Positions 49,250 through 59,199 of a stretch of DNA of 64,000 nt are shown one piece after another. Origin of the DNA: Chlamydoabsidia padenii (lineage: Eukaryota > Mucoromycota > Mucoromycetes > Mucorales > Cunninghamellaceae). Location: assembly GCA_025330725.1 (NCBI GenBank), contig JAIWND010000015.1:734105-798104 (forward strand). The letters are read 5' to 3'. Position 1 is the first letter of the stretch; each line of letters starts with the position of its first letter. Position numbers and translations under genes: made by a program. The notes below the pieces were generated by a model that was not told the origin of the DNA, did not search any database, and was given only the letters and a program-made list of their open reading frames with translations.

Positions 49250-49330
49250 TGGTGAATGGGAGGAAGAAGCAAGTAAAAAGTAAAAGAAGAGCAAAAAAGT
49301 AAAGCGAAACAAATAAATTGTTCCTTGAAA

Positions 49331-49344
49331 TCGGAATTTGAATA
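49331..49344 (+). promoter_or_regulatory. Promoter-like motif TCGGAATTTGAATA
   Basis: It lies 82 bp upstream of the Ser/Pro-rich gene start, opposite in orientation to the gene. Confidence 0.5.
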
Positions 49345-49549
49345 TCGTGTAACAGGTTAAAATTTTTATTATAAAAAAGGGTAAAAATGGCAATCAAGGA
49401 GACAAGGACGGGGGGTACTAAGAGAAGTTCTATCTGGTAATATTAAATCCAAATGTGGGAAGTGACAATGAAGGGGAATTACATACTATAAAGACTATTC
49501 TAGAATCCAATGTCAAAGAGTCTTGTTCCACCAATTCCAAGTCCATCCA

Positions 49550-51192
49550 CTAGACATTGATCTTCAGTATTCCCGAGTGGGTGTTGAGATGTGATATTTG
49601 ATCAAGTTGACTATATCCAGTTCCCGAGTCGTTGAATTGACATGTCATGGTGGCAAATTTCCCTACAAGATGAGTATCTTGATCAGTCCCCCTTCCCAGT
49701 TCCAATGCAAATGGGTAATTTACTTGCCAATAGGATGATCGTGAGTCGCTGAAACGTCAAAGGAGGCAATTAGATAGTGATTTCCGTCTTGATCTTGTCA
49801 AACAAAAAGGAGCAAAAAGTGTTGGTATCTTTTTTTTGTTTTTTTGGGGGGGAAGGGTTAGAAGCTTACCTTTTCCTAAGCGTTCATATCTGGTTCCACG
49901 CCAGATCCTTGAATAACCAATTTACCCAATCTATTAATATAATAATGATTATTTCAAAGCATGTCATTTCCGTTGGCGGGGTTATAATCACACTAATGCG
50001 ATCACATTAACGGAATAGCATTGTGTCACCTATCCTGGTTTGGGTATAGAATCAATGGTGCATTGAAAGTTTGATTAACTATTATAAAGAGTATTAATAA
50101 TGATATTAAGGACCAACATTTACTTTTTTCATTTTTGAATTACCGTTCCATTTTATCAATCTCCGGAATCCCAGGTGGAGCAACATTATTAAATTGATGG
50201 TGAGGAGAAGGGTCCACTCGAGTTTGGTGCGCATATTTCAGAGGGTGTGCCCAATTATCTCGACAAACCCATATCATAGTATTCCTAAAGGTGCAAATAA
50301 AAGAGAACGTGAGCTGGTGTTAGTCCTCAAAGACAAGTTTCTTTTATCCTTTACTCGATTAATTAATTAGTTACTTACTATAGGACAGATTGACCGAAAT
50401 ACATGTGAGCTGCTTGGGTGTCATTCGGTACACACGTGATATGGATCATTGTTGACAAAGATTGGTAAAAAGTAAAGTTAGTTTTTTTGAAAAAAAGAAA
50501 TTGCTCCTTACCTTGATCTTATCTGAAGAGTCCATCACCAACATTGGTCCCTTGATGCAAGAGACAGGTTGATGCTAGGTGGAATCGGCATGGTACTAAA
50601 TTGAGTATAAAAAGGGTCTCATTAGCCAAATATGTATCATATTGTAGAGCTGCCCCTTCAAAGTTAAGATCCCAGACCACCTCCAACATTTAATATTTGT
50701 TCACTACCTGGTATCGATTGCTGCCATTGGGTATAGTAATACAATCTATATAAAAGAGGGTGATTAGTAAATGTGTATTTTCATGTTTTCCCTCCTCCAG
50801 TATTATCTTTTGTACTTGCCATGTTATGGACGATGAGCCCAATTTTGTTGTTGTTCCATCTACTGATGGTCTAGTTTTTAGTCTGGATGATTTCCTTTTT
50901 CGTCAATGTTGGATATCATTCCAACAACATTAGGTTGCTTTAATCGATTGTTGAATCCACAGAGACGCTAGTAAAGCATTGAGCAAAAAAGATGGTGTCA
51001 TAAAGTATTGGCGGACATGGCGTTACTATAAATTAGAATATGAAAGTTCACGAGTGAGTAATTCATCGTTATACACTTACAGTCGGAGCCACAGTGACAA
51101 GTCAAAGACAACTTGAGGTTTCCAATAAAGAAGGTGCATTCTATATCCAGTCGGGTGTTCAGCATAGCTGGACTATTAGTTTGAAGACAGTC
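49550..51192 (-). pseudogene. Decayed multi-exon gene of unknown family
   Basis: At least nine minus-strand exon-like segments with splice borders are readable: 51081-51192 (LDIECTFFIGNLKLSLTCHCG), a segment ending near 50970, 50708-50745, 50512-50574 (HQPVSCIKGPMLVMDSSDK), 50379-about 50452, 50144-50284 (MIWVCRDNWAHPLKYAHQ), 49870-49930, 49728-49793 (DQDGNHYLIASFDVSATHD) and 49550-49662 (ending GILKINV). Problems: the 49870-49930 exon has an in-frame TAG, no AG acceptor precedes the 50379 exon, the segment near 50900 is out of frame, and no start codon is visible before the PDCD5 promoter. Cysteines are frequent, hinting at an extracellular protein. I do not recognise it. Donor GCAAGT is used after 49728. 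Confidence 0.5.
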
Positions 51193-51330
51193 CTAATGTT
51201 TTGTTGCCCGTGTTTCCAATATGAAATACAGCAAGGTAATGATAATGTAAAGGTCTCTAGGAAAGACAAGAAGAGGAAGAATAGGCGAGGAAATCCAACT
51301 AACCAAAAAAAAAAAAAAAAAAAAAAAAAA

Positions 51331-51344
51331 TCGGGATTTTAAAA
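51331..51344 (+). promoter_or_regulatory. Promoter-like motif TCGGGATTTTAAAA upstream of PDCD5
   Basis: In gene orientation, 78 bp before the ATG, directly after an A run. Confidence 0.5.
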
Positions 51345-51421
51345 CACATCTGATGCCTGAACCGATTTTTTGAAAAAACAAAAAATCTCACTCTTTCTCT
51401 TTAAACTATCACAAACAAAAC

Positions 51422-52173
51422 ATGGGTGACGACGAACTTCAAGCCATCAGAGCCAGACGTCTTGCAGAACTCCAAGGACAACAAGTAAGAAGAAAAAAGG
51501 AACTAATCAAGCCTAGATGAACTTGGTGTGATTTAATCGGTTATTATAGGGTGGTGGAGGCAGTGGATATAGTGGACCTTCATCTGCTGGTTTACCTTCT
51601 GGTGGAGCTTCTTCAAAAGAAGACGATGAAAAGAAAGGGTAAAAGGTGAAATGAAAACAGATGACAAAGGTGTTGACTAATACTTTATTAACTGATACTT
51701 CTTAGACAAATGGAAGAAATGCGACGAACAATGGTAAAACAGAAATGTCAAAAGGATACGCCTTGGTACTAACTATAGATTGACGCCCTACAGCTTTTCC
51801 AAATCTTGGATAACAGTGCTCGAGAACGGCGTAAGTAAAGTAAATAAAAAATAAATAAATAAAGGTAAAACTGATATGGATACATTATGTAGTCTCTCGC
51901 ATTCAAATGGTGAAACCCGACAAAGCCCGTGCTGTGGAAGACTTGCTGATCAGAATGGCTCAATCCAACCAATTGCGCAATAAAGTCTCTGAACCTCAAT
52001 TGATCGATTTACTTGGTCAAATCAATCAACAGGAATCTGGATCCACACAAAATCGTGTCGTGGTAAGTGGACATCCTCTTGTCTTTGTGACTTTATGGCT
52101 AACTTTTTCTTCTTACATCTAGTTCTCACGACGACGCTTCGATGATGATTCTGACGAAGATTACGATCTTTGA
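51422..52173 (+). CDS. PDCD5: PDCD5/TFAR19-family DNA-binding protein
   Basis: Six exons: 51422-51484, 51550-51638, 51706-51733, 51779-51830, 51893-52062 and 52123-52173, total 453 nt, giving 150 residues. Family features are MGDDELQAIRARRLAELQGQ, QMEEMRRTMIDALQLFQILDNSARERL, SRIQMVKPDKARAVEDLL and the acidic end DDDSDEDYDL. The archaeal-eukaryotic PDCD5 family forms a small helical bundle; human PDCD5 acts with the chaperonin CCT and in apoptosis, while the fungal role is unclear. The 28 nt exon and a 45 nt intron are the smallest firmly placed here. Confidence 0.95.
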
Positions 52174-52496
52174 TACTGGTCACTTTGGATTGGATCCTGA
52201 TCACCCCTTCTTTTTGTTTTTATCATTTAGCTATAGTATATACTTGTTATAGTTGTTTAGTCAATAAAATAATTAATCATTTGGTCTTTTACAATACACA
52301 GAATGCAGTATATTCAAATTAGATAATGTTTTGTTTAATTAATTAAAAAAAGTTTGGTTTATTTTAATATAATGGTACATCCAATCGCATATAAAGGCAT
52401 CTATTACTACCAAAGATAAATGAAGAGGGAAGGGAGTGGGGATAATAATGTATTAGTGAAGTAAATAATAAAAGGGACGGGAGAAGTAATGTTATA
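52174..52496. other. Intergenic between convergent 3' ends
   Basis: AATAAAATAATTAATC near 52264 and TTTATT-rich sequence on the other strand mark the two poly(A) regions. No gene is seen. Confidence 0.45.
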
Positions 52497-53425
52497 CTAA
52501 AAGTAATCAGCAGTGGTATCCAAATATCGATTGGGTCGGCTTGGAGGGTTACGAGGTCCACGGAGTCGATCTTGAGGTGCTTGTCTACCAGAATAATAAG
52601 AATCATCCATATCGTTTTCATACCCATTACGTCGTTGTTCATGTCTTCCTGGAGAAATATCACCATGAAGTCTTCTTTGTTGATCCATCCTTGGTTCACC
52701 TTGAGATACACGAGTATTTGTTCGATAAGAAGTAGGTTGTTGTTGTTGTTGGTAATGATCCCTGTAAGCACGAGGATTGTTTGATGTTATTCTACCATCA
52801 TCAAAATCATCATATCCTCCTCGGTCGATATACCCTCCACGATGATTCTGTCTTGCCGAAACTGGTTTGTCGTATTGCTCAAAGTCTTCCCGTGGTGATC
52901 GATAGGATTGGGGTGGTTCAGGTTGTTGTTGTTGTTGTTGTTGTTGTTGTCGTAATTCTTGACGTTCTCGTTCTCGGCTAGATGGTTCCTGAGAATGATC
53001 CCATAGTCGTCGCCGTGAGGAGGGTTTGGCTGATATATCGTCTGGTGAAGTATATGGTTGAGATGGGTGATGAGCTGTGTTTGAGGATGGAGTACGTTCA
53101 TCACGAAGCCAGTGCGGTAAAGGACGTCGTTTCTTTTCATAGTATTCCCGGATCACTCTGGATACATGAGTTTCACCTTCCCAATCAGAGTCGTCAGATT
53201 CTGGATAATAGTAAATAAAAACATGACCATCATTACCCCTATTAGTATTGCCTCCTTTTTTTTTTTTTTTTTTTTCTGCTTACCTGGACCTTTGTCATCT
53301 CGAGATGGTATCTTGTCTGCCATGTTTTGCGTTGCCAATAGTAACTTACCCCATAATTTCCCTGTTGGTTTTGAGGTATCATCTAAAAAAGGTGGATGAA
53401 TATAAAATATTAGCACAAGTTTAAA

Positions 53426-53472
<47 letters not shown>

Positions 53473-53994
53473 GAGAGGTCAGGTTTACTTACTTTTTTCA
53501 GTCATCTGTTTCCACTTTTCATTTTGTCGCACCTTGCCCCACAGTTTTCTGCCTTGTCGTTCTTCTTCAGGTAGGTGAGCAGCAAAATTATTAAAGTAAA
53601 TTGAATCATCTTCGCCTTGTTGTTGACCATCGGTTTTGTTGTTGTTGCGTTGTCCAAATCGGGACCATTTTCCACTTGAAGGTGAAGGAGTGGAATTGGC
53701 TGTTGTATCAGACAAGTTGGGTGAAGACAAGCCGGAGAATGAGGACGAGGAGCCTGAGCTGATAGGTCGTGAATATGATCCATTACTTGAAGTTTCAGGT
53801 GATTGTATTGGTTTTCGAGGTACTTGCAAAGATTCGTTCGAGTCCATATATCGGGTTGGAAGAGCTGGTACAGGTGGGCGACTGATGGATGTCTGGCATT
53901 TGTGTCGACTAGGATAAAGACCGACGTCTTGGCCACAGTCTTTACATAAAACGACGAGTGTCGATACTCTGTAATCAACTACTTGCGCGCCCAT
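52497..53994 (-). CDS. Mso1-like protein with Sec1-binding motif
   Basis: Three exons (53493-53994, 53284-53382, 52497-53200). The N-terminus MGAQVVDYRVSTLVVLCKDC has a C..C...H.C cluster. Two similar short blocks, GRKLWGKVRQNEKW and TGKLWGKLLLATQN, occur in exons 1 and 2. Exon 3 opens with an acidic DDSDWEGETHVSRVIREYYEKKRRPLPHWL, which resembles the Sec1-binding region of Mso1: acidic lead, HV.R..R.YY.KK..P.P.WL. The rest is a disordered Gln/Arg/Pro-rich tail. Mso1 works with Sec1 and Sec4 in vesicle fusion at growth sites. The call rests on that short motif, so it is moderate. Intron 53383-53492 has a run of 44 A (T in gene sense). Confidence 0.6.
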
Positions 53995-54090
53995 GTTGTT
54001 GTAATAAGATATTAGGATTAAATAAAGAAAAGAAATAAAGAGGGGAAAAAAAGGGGAGGGGAGGACAAAACTAACTTTATACCACCATTT

Positions 54091-54105
54091 GCGCCGTTTG
54101 AAAAT
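54091..54105 (+). promoter_or_regulatory. Weak promoter-like motif upstream of the Mso1-like gene
   Basis: GCGCCGTTTGAAAAT lies 97 bp upstream of the ATG; the GGGAT centre is replaced by CCG. Confidence 0.25.
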
Positions 54106-54155
54106 CGTAAATTTACTTTCCCGAAAATGGTTGGGGAGCACATCCATTGGTGCTG

Positions 54156-54159
54156 GATG
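54156..54159. repeat. Target-site duplication GATG (left)
   Basis: The same 4 bp follow the other LTR at 59157-59160. Confidence 0.7.
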
Positions 54160-54417
54160 TGTCGTTTGAACTATAAGACGAGTATTCCTTTTTTATATCA
54201 GGTGAAGAATAATGTTTTTATTAAAAGTGAAGTCTACATATATATATACTATTCTATTATCGGAGTCTATGGCTGAATTGGTTATATCGAAGCATCTAGA
54301 TGTTAAAAGATTTATCGAGAGAGAAAGAAGAGAAAGAAGAGAAAGGAGAAAGAGACAAAAAGAAATTTCCAGATTGATATCTAATTTTCCAGAGAAAATC
54401 ACTTTTTATCTCCGACA
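54160..54417 (-). repeat. 3' LTR of the Ty3 element (258 bp)
   Basis: TGTCG...CGACA borders. It is identical to the other LTR except for three extra single bases (in GACGAG, T6 and AAAA). The purine-rich tract next to it lies within the end of pol. Confidence 0.93.
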
Positions 54418-57400
54418 TCATTCCCCACGGGGAGAAGAATCGACCACGATTCTTGTAGCCGTCAAATCACCAGGTTGAGGAAATAAAGCACGAGTGTGAG
54501 CAGGGTGATACCAGGAAGATTCTATCGTATCCTTGGGAATAGCCAATTTGAGTCTATCTGTGTGTACCCAAGAGTTGTAGGGTTTGCCGCCGTCCAATGC
54601 CTTGAGTGAGTAAATGTCATTGTCGAGGTTTCGTCTGTCTATCTTGTAGGGACCAAACCAACGAGGTTCCAGACCAAGAGGATTCTCGTGTCGTACTAAA
54701 ACAAAATCGCCTATTTCGAACCGTTGTGATTTAACCTGATCGTCCCAGCGTTGCTTGTCTGCTGCCTGTTCCTTTTCCATAAGTTCCTTCGCCTGTTGTC
54801 GCCTGTGTTGAAGTTTCAGTAGTCGAGGTGTCGAGGCATTTACCAGCTCGTCCATCGTTGTTTCGTCTTGCTGTCGTTCAGGAATTAAATTTGGCCAAAA
54901 TTCGTCCGGAGGTTGTCGAGGGTGTACACCATAAACCAAATAGAAAGGGCTTGTTTTTGTCGTTCTGTGATATCGTGTTCTACAAGACCACTCTACCCGG
55001 GGTAAGTATTTATCCCATTCGTATATATTACCTTGTACATATTTGCGCAACATAGATTTGATAATACCATTGAGACGTTCTACCTTGCCATTAGTCCGAG
55101 GGTGAAAAGCCGAAGTACACGAGTGATGGGTTTTCATGAGAGATACATAGTTTGCCATAATCTTGGACATAAAGTTTGCACCACGGTCAGTCAAGATTTC
55201 GTCGGGACAGCCGAATCGCAGAGTGATTTCTTCATAGATAAACTTGGCAATGTTCGCGCCAGTAGCTTCGGGTAAGGCACGAAGAATCGGCCAGTTAGTA
55301 GAGTAATCGACTGCCACCAGTAACCACTTGTTGCCTTTTGCTGTCTGAGGGAGTTCACCAATAAAATCCAGATGCCACCGAGAGAAAGGAGCAGGAACCG
55401 GCAGGGGTTTCATCGGAGCACCATGTCTTGATCGTTGCTGAGGGCCGTTGATTTGACATTCCCGGCATTGCTTGAGCCAGTTCATTACATCAGTTTCCAT
55501 GGATTGCCAGTACATTCTTGATTTGAGATGAGACAATACCGTAGCGGCACCAAGATGACCAAGATCGTCGTGGTACTTTTGCAACCAGTTGGCACGATCT
55601 GAATAGGTAATAAAAGGCACGAGCTTAATCTGTTCATCTGTTTTTACTTTTTTCATAACTATACCGTCTTCCACCACGTAATCCTGTTTGTGCTTGTTGA
55701 GATTATCCTTGGCATCGCTAGGTACTGTTTCTTGATCGCAGAGATAGTAAACTGGCCAATCAGACGGATGATTGAGTTGAGGAGCCACTTGTTTATCGTC
55801 CATTGCATACAATAAGTCAGGTTGCATATCCACAGTAGAGTTATCACCAGAAGAGTCGTATCTTGCCACCACACGAGAAAGAGCATCAGGTACCACATGT
55901 TGAGATCCAGGTTTGTATTCAATAGTAGGGTCGTACAATTCGATTTCGTTCATCCACCTCGTCAATCTTGGAGTGGGCGTCATCTGAGTTCGTAAATACT
56001 TAAGCGGGTTATGGTCCGTGCGCACCACAAAAGGTCTGCCATCCACAAAACATCGCCAGGTTCGTAAAGCATGAAGGATTGCCAACAATTCGCGTTCTTG
56101 CACCGGGTACTTAGTTTCTGCTGCTGATAGTTTCTTCGACTCGAATGCCACTGGGTGTAGTTTGCCGTCATCGTCGTATTGTTGTAGTACAGCACCAATT
56201 CCATAATCCGAAGCATCTGTGTCGATTACAAAAGAAGAGTCATCACGAGGCATCATCAACACCGGACTTGTTATCAACGCGTTCTTTAATTGGTCGAAAG
56301 CTTTTTGACAGTCAGGGGTCCAAGTTATTCCACGCCGTTTGGGTCCAACACCTTTAGTCAAGTCCGATAATGGAGAAGCCACTGAAGAGAAATCTTTAAC
56401 AAATCGTCGATAATGAGAAGCCAACCCAAGGAATTGACGCACCTCTTGCACGTTGTTAGGCACCGGCCAGTCTTGGATCACCTTTAACTTGTCATCCGAA
56501 GGGCGAATACCAGCTGCTGATACCTTAAATCCAACAAAAGTAACGGTATCCCGTAGAAATGTACATTTTTTCATATTAGCATATAATCTGGCCTTACGTA
56601 ATTTATCGAGCACCAGTTGCACATGTCGTAAATGTTCTTCCTTCGTTTTGCTGTAAATAAGTATGTCGTCCAAGTAAACCAGAGCATATTGATCCAGAGC
56701 ATCTTCCAATATGTTGTTCATCAATCGTTGAAAGGTAGGGGGAGCATTGGTGAGCCCAAAAGGTAAAACCACAAATTCGAAAGATCCGTATCGAGTCGTA
56801 AACGCCGTCTTAGGTATATCGTCCTCATGTATTCGTACTTGGTGATACCCACTTTTAAGGTCAATACTAGAGAAGTACCGGGCGCCAGAGAGTTGCTCCA
56901 AACATTCGTCGATTCTGGGTAACGGGTGTTTATTGCGTCGAGTTACTTGGTTGAGAGCTCGGTAGTCGATACACATACGGAGGGACCCATCCTTCTTTCG
57001 TACAAACAGCACAGGTGCACCCCAAGGCGATACACTTGGCCGTATCAGTCGTAATTCCAGGAGTTCATCCAATTGTCGTTTCAGTTCTTTTAACTCCCGA
57101 GGAGACATCTTGTAAGGTGTCCGATGAACCGGTTGCGCATCACCAGTGTCGATTAGATGGGCCACACCACGATCCGGAGGTAAACCAGGTATTTTGTCTG
57201 TAAACACATCACTATATTCTTGAAGGAGAGGCTCAATTATGGAATCTGTCGGACCATTACCACCATCTGTCGTTAGTGTTAAACACCAGCAGTTGTCAAT
57301 CTGGTTGTTGGTCAAGCTTCGGTCCAGTTGTTTTTCGGTCATGATGTAATCCAGATTCTTGTAGTAAAGCTGTCGATCTTGCATAGGTGTCAATAACACC

Positions 57401-58065
57401 GTCCGCCCATGAGTGTCCACCAGTTTCCACACATCGTATTGCCATTCAGGAACAGGATTTTCTTGTCTAAACCAGTCCATTCCGAGGATCAGATCAAATC
57501 TTGTTTCTAACACATACGCATCAACTGTACAGCACCATGTATCTTTCTTCAGTCGTAACCGTGCTTTATACTTGATAACCATTTTCTTGCCATTCGCTAC
57601 CTCCACCGTTTGTCGTCGCACTGGTTCCAAAGGCAATCCCACCACCAAATCTGGGTGCACATAAGTATGAGAAGCTCCTGTATCCAATAATGCCGTTATG
57701 TCATGGTCACTACACAGCATATGGTAAAGGGGTAAATTAGTTTGTCGTTTATTTAATTGATAAATAATTTCACTATCTTCATTTTCCATTAATTCCTCTT
57801 CTGTGTCATGTTCCCCATCACAATTATTTTCTTTTTTGTTACTATCAGTGGCACGGTCCATCGTGTCCACAACCATATCCGCGATTAATCCAGTTTCGTC
57901 GAGGCTTTTGTTCGATTCCCATTCGTGTTTCTTGTTCTTGATACAGTCCATCGTATCCATCGTATCCGCCTGGGTAGAAGGTGAGTTCGAAGTTGTAATT
58001 GTCATGCACGCCCCAGATTCACCTTTTAATCTGAGCGTGCCTTGTCTTTTAAATCCTTCAACCAT
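54418..58065 (-). CDS. pol: Pol polyprotein: protease, reverse transcriptase, RNase H, integrase
   Basis: One open frame of 1215 codons. An aspartic protease site LLDTGASHTYVHP is near residue 127. Reverse transcriptase carries YRALNQVTRRNKHPLP, FVVLPFGLTNAPPTFQ and the catalytic YLDD. RNase H begins FVIDTDASDYGIGAVL. The integrase zinc domain is H-x4-H...C-x2-C (KYHDDLGHL, CRECQ), the core has D (WHLDFIGELP), D (ILTDRGANF) and E (NGKVERLNG), and a GPF/Y module (PRWFGPYKI) follows. There is no chromodomain. The frame overlaps gag by 40 bases in the -1 frame. Its stop codon directly abuts the 3' LTR, so the purine tract GGGGAATGA is also coding. All catalytic residues that I can check are present. 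Confidence 0.95.
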   Translation of the reverse strand: MVEGFKRQGTLRLKGESGACMTITTSNSPSTQADTMDTMDCIKNKKHEWESNKSLDETGLIADMVVDTMDRATDSNKKENNCDGEHDTEEELMENEDSEIIYQLNKRQTNLPLYHMLCSDHDITALLDTGASHTYVHPDLVVGLPLEPVRRQTVEVANGKKMVIKYKARLRLKKDTWCCTVDAYVLETRFDLILGMDWFRQENPVPEWQYDVWKLVDTHGRTVLLTPMQDRQLYYKNLDYIMTEKQLDRSLTNNQIDNCWCLTLTTDGGNGPTDSIIEPLLQEYSDVFTDKIPGLPPDRGVAHLIDTGDAQPVHRTPYKMSPRELKELKRQLDELLELRLIRPSVSPWGAPVLFVRKKDGSLRMCIDYRALNQVTRRNKHPLPRIDECLEQLSGARYFSSIDLKSGYHQVRIHEDDIPKTAFTTRYGSFEFVVLPFGLTNAPPTFQRLMNNILEDALDQYALVYLDDILIYSKTKEEHLRHVQLVLDKLRKARLYANMKKCTFLRDTVTFVGFKVSAAGIRPSDDKLKVIQDWPVPNNVQEVRQFLGLASHYRRFVKDFSSVASPLSDLTKGVGPKRRGITWTPDCQKAFDQLKNALITSPVLMMPRDDSSFVIDTDASDYGIGAVLQQYDDDGKLHPVAFESKKLSAAETKYPVQERELLAILHALRTWRCFVDGRPFVVRTDHNPLKYLRTQMTPTPRLTRWMNEIELYDPTIEYKPGSQHVVPDALSRVVARYDSSGDNSTVDMQPDLLYAMDDKQVAPQLNHPSDWPVYYLCDQETVPSDAKDNLNKHKQDYVVEDGIVMKKVKTDEQIKLVPFITYSDRANWLQKYHDDLGHLGAATVLSHLKSRMYWQSMETDVMNWLKQCRECQINGPQQRSRHGAPMKPLPVPAPFSRWHLDFIGELPQTAKGNKWLLVAVDYSTNWPILRALPEATGANIAKFIYEEITLRFGCPDEILTDRGANFMSKIMANYVSLMKTHHSCTSAFHPRTNGKVERLNGIIKSMLRKYVQGNIYEWDKYLPRVEWSCRTRYHRTTKTSPFYLVYGVHPRQPPDEFWPNLIPERQQDETTMDELVNASTPRLLKLQHRRQQAKELMEKEQAADKQRWDDQVKSQRFEIGDFVLVRHENPLGLEPRWFGPYKIDRRNLDNDIYSLKALDGGKPYNSWVHTDRLKLAIPKDTIESSWYHPAHTRALFPQPGDLTATRIVVDSSPRGE

Positions 58066-58703
58066 TTACAATCCTTGATAACATGTCCTTGTTTTTCGCA
58101 CGCGAAGCACCGAATTGTCTTATTTACCGGTTTCCTTTCTTGTTGCTGTCTTGGTTGGCGCGGTTGGTAAGGTCGGCGTGTCGTGGCGTAATCCAGATCC
58201 ATCGGTTGAGGTCCATCATACCCATTGCTTGGTCGAAGGGGAGGAAGGGGAGTAAGATAATTCATGCCTTGCACCATCGCCATGGACTGTTCGAAAGAGA
58301 GAGCCAAAATTTCCGCCGCGTCCTTGGATTTTGGGAATTCTTTCATAACATGCGCACGCACCATGGGTTGCAATCCCCGAATGAAGCGATCCTTAAATTC
58401 GTCGTCCGTCACCGATGGTAATAGCAGCTCCACGTCATGAAAGGCATTAACATATTCACGTACCGATCCAGTTTGTTGTAAGTTGGCCAGTTGGTCCCTA
58501 GCTTCTTCATGAGCGTTGATAGGTCTAAAAGCCGAGCGTAGTAGCTTTTTGAAGTCATTCCAATCCACCGTATCTTCGCCTCTGGTCTCCATTCGTCGCC
58601 ACCATACGTCTGCACCATCCCGGAGTAAAGTCACCGCATAATCCACCTGTCTATCGTTTGCCAACCGAGTGAATTCGAAATATCGTTCCACCGAACGGAG
58701 CAA
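58026..58703 (-). CDS. gag: Gag with CCHC zinc knuckle, 5' end broken
   Basis: The frame encodes 225 residues from the TTG after an in-frame TGA. It includes the capsid core (LLRDGADVWWRRMETRG, FRPINAHEEARDQLANLQQ, SVREYVNAFHDVELLLP) and one knuckle, CFACEKQGHVIKDC, matching CX2CX4HX4C, before the stop. The N-terminal part should lie at 58704-58870, where coding-like words (MTDNFQNVD, QAFVDERKEREAA) are found in three different frames. Either single-base indels or an intron ending at gttgacag break it. Gag forms the virus-like particle. Confidence 0.85.
   Translation of the reverse strand: MLRSVERYFEFTRLANDRQVDYAVTLLRDGADVWWRRMETRGEDTVDWNDFKKLLRSAFRPINAHEEARDQLANLQQTGSVREYVNAFHDVELLLPSVTDDEFKDRFIRGLQPMVRAHVMKEFPKSKDAAEILALSFEQSMAMVQGMNYLTPLPPLRPSNGYDGPQPMDLDYATTRRPYQPRQPRQQQERKPVNKTIRCFACEKQGHVIKDCKWLKDLKDKARSD
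58047..58053 (-). promoter_or_regulatory. -1 ribosomal frameshift slippery site TTTAAAA
   Basis: In gag frame the heptamer reads T TTA AAA, which fits the canonical X XXY YYZ rule, and it lies inside the gag-pol overlap, 19 bases before the gag stop. Pol is in the -1 frame relative to gag, exactly as this slip would require. Confidence 0.75.
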
Positions 58704-58887
58704 CTGTCAACCATTACTGCATTACGAATGCCCGAAAAACAAGGCGGAGGAGTACCTTAACCATAGTCGCTGCTTCTCGTTCCTTCCTTTCGTCAACAAA
58801 AGCTTGGTGCTGATCATCAATGTTTGCAGTGTTTGTGCAAGTCTACGTTTTGAAAGTTGTCGGTCATCGTTGAGATATCGTAATTAG

Positions 58888-58900
58888 CCACAAGCTACCA
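58888..58900 (-). other. Putative primer-binding site
   Basis: On the element strand TGGTAGCTTGTGG starts one base after the 5' LTR. TGG at that place is the complement of a tRNA CCA end. The donor tRNA is not identified. Confidence 0.55.
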
Positions 58901-58901
58901 G

Positions 58902-59156
58902 TGTCGTTTGAACTATAAGAGAGTATTCCTTTTTATATCAGGTGAAGAATAATGTTTTTATTAAAAGTGAAGTCTACATATATATATACTATTCTATTAT
59001 CGGAGTCTATGGCTGAATTGGTTATATCGAAGCATCTAGATGTTAAAGATTTATCGAGAGAGAAAGAAGAGAAAGAAGAGAAAGGAGAAAGAGACAAAAA
59101 GAAATTTCCAGATTGATATCTAATTTTCCAGAGAAAATCACTTTTTATCTCCGACA
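58902..59156 (-). repeat. 5' LTR of the Ty3 element (255 bp)
   Basis: Same ends as the 3' LTR but three single-base deletions, two of them in homopolymers. Confidence 0.93.
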
Positions 59157-59160
59157 GATG
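59157..59160. repeat. Target-site duplication GATG (right)
   Basis: Matches 54156-54159. Confidence 0.7.
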
Positions 59161-59199
59161 TGTTTTTAAACTCCGCTTTTGGTTGTCAGCAAAATAAGA

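Larger units (their letters stand above)
54160..59156 (-). mobile_element. Ty3/Gypsy LTR retrotransposon
   Basis: The element spans 4997 bp on the minus strand, with LTRs of 258 and 255 bp that begin TGTCG and end CGACA. Internal order is PBS, gag with zinc knuckle, pol with protease, reverse transcriptase, RNase H and integrase. That order (integrase after RNase H) defines Ty3/Gypsy. The LTRs show no clear substitution and only three single-base length differences, so the insertion is recent. The GATG duplication flanks it. Pol is fully open; the 5' part of gag is frame-broken as written. The right LTR ends 43 bp from a tRNA-Gly gene. Confidence 0.95.

Noticed and set aside
58083..58421. Plus-strand ORFs inside the Ty3 element
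   Set aside because: Antisense shadows of gag and pol with no motif of their own.
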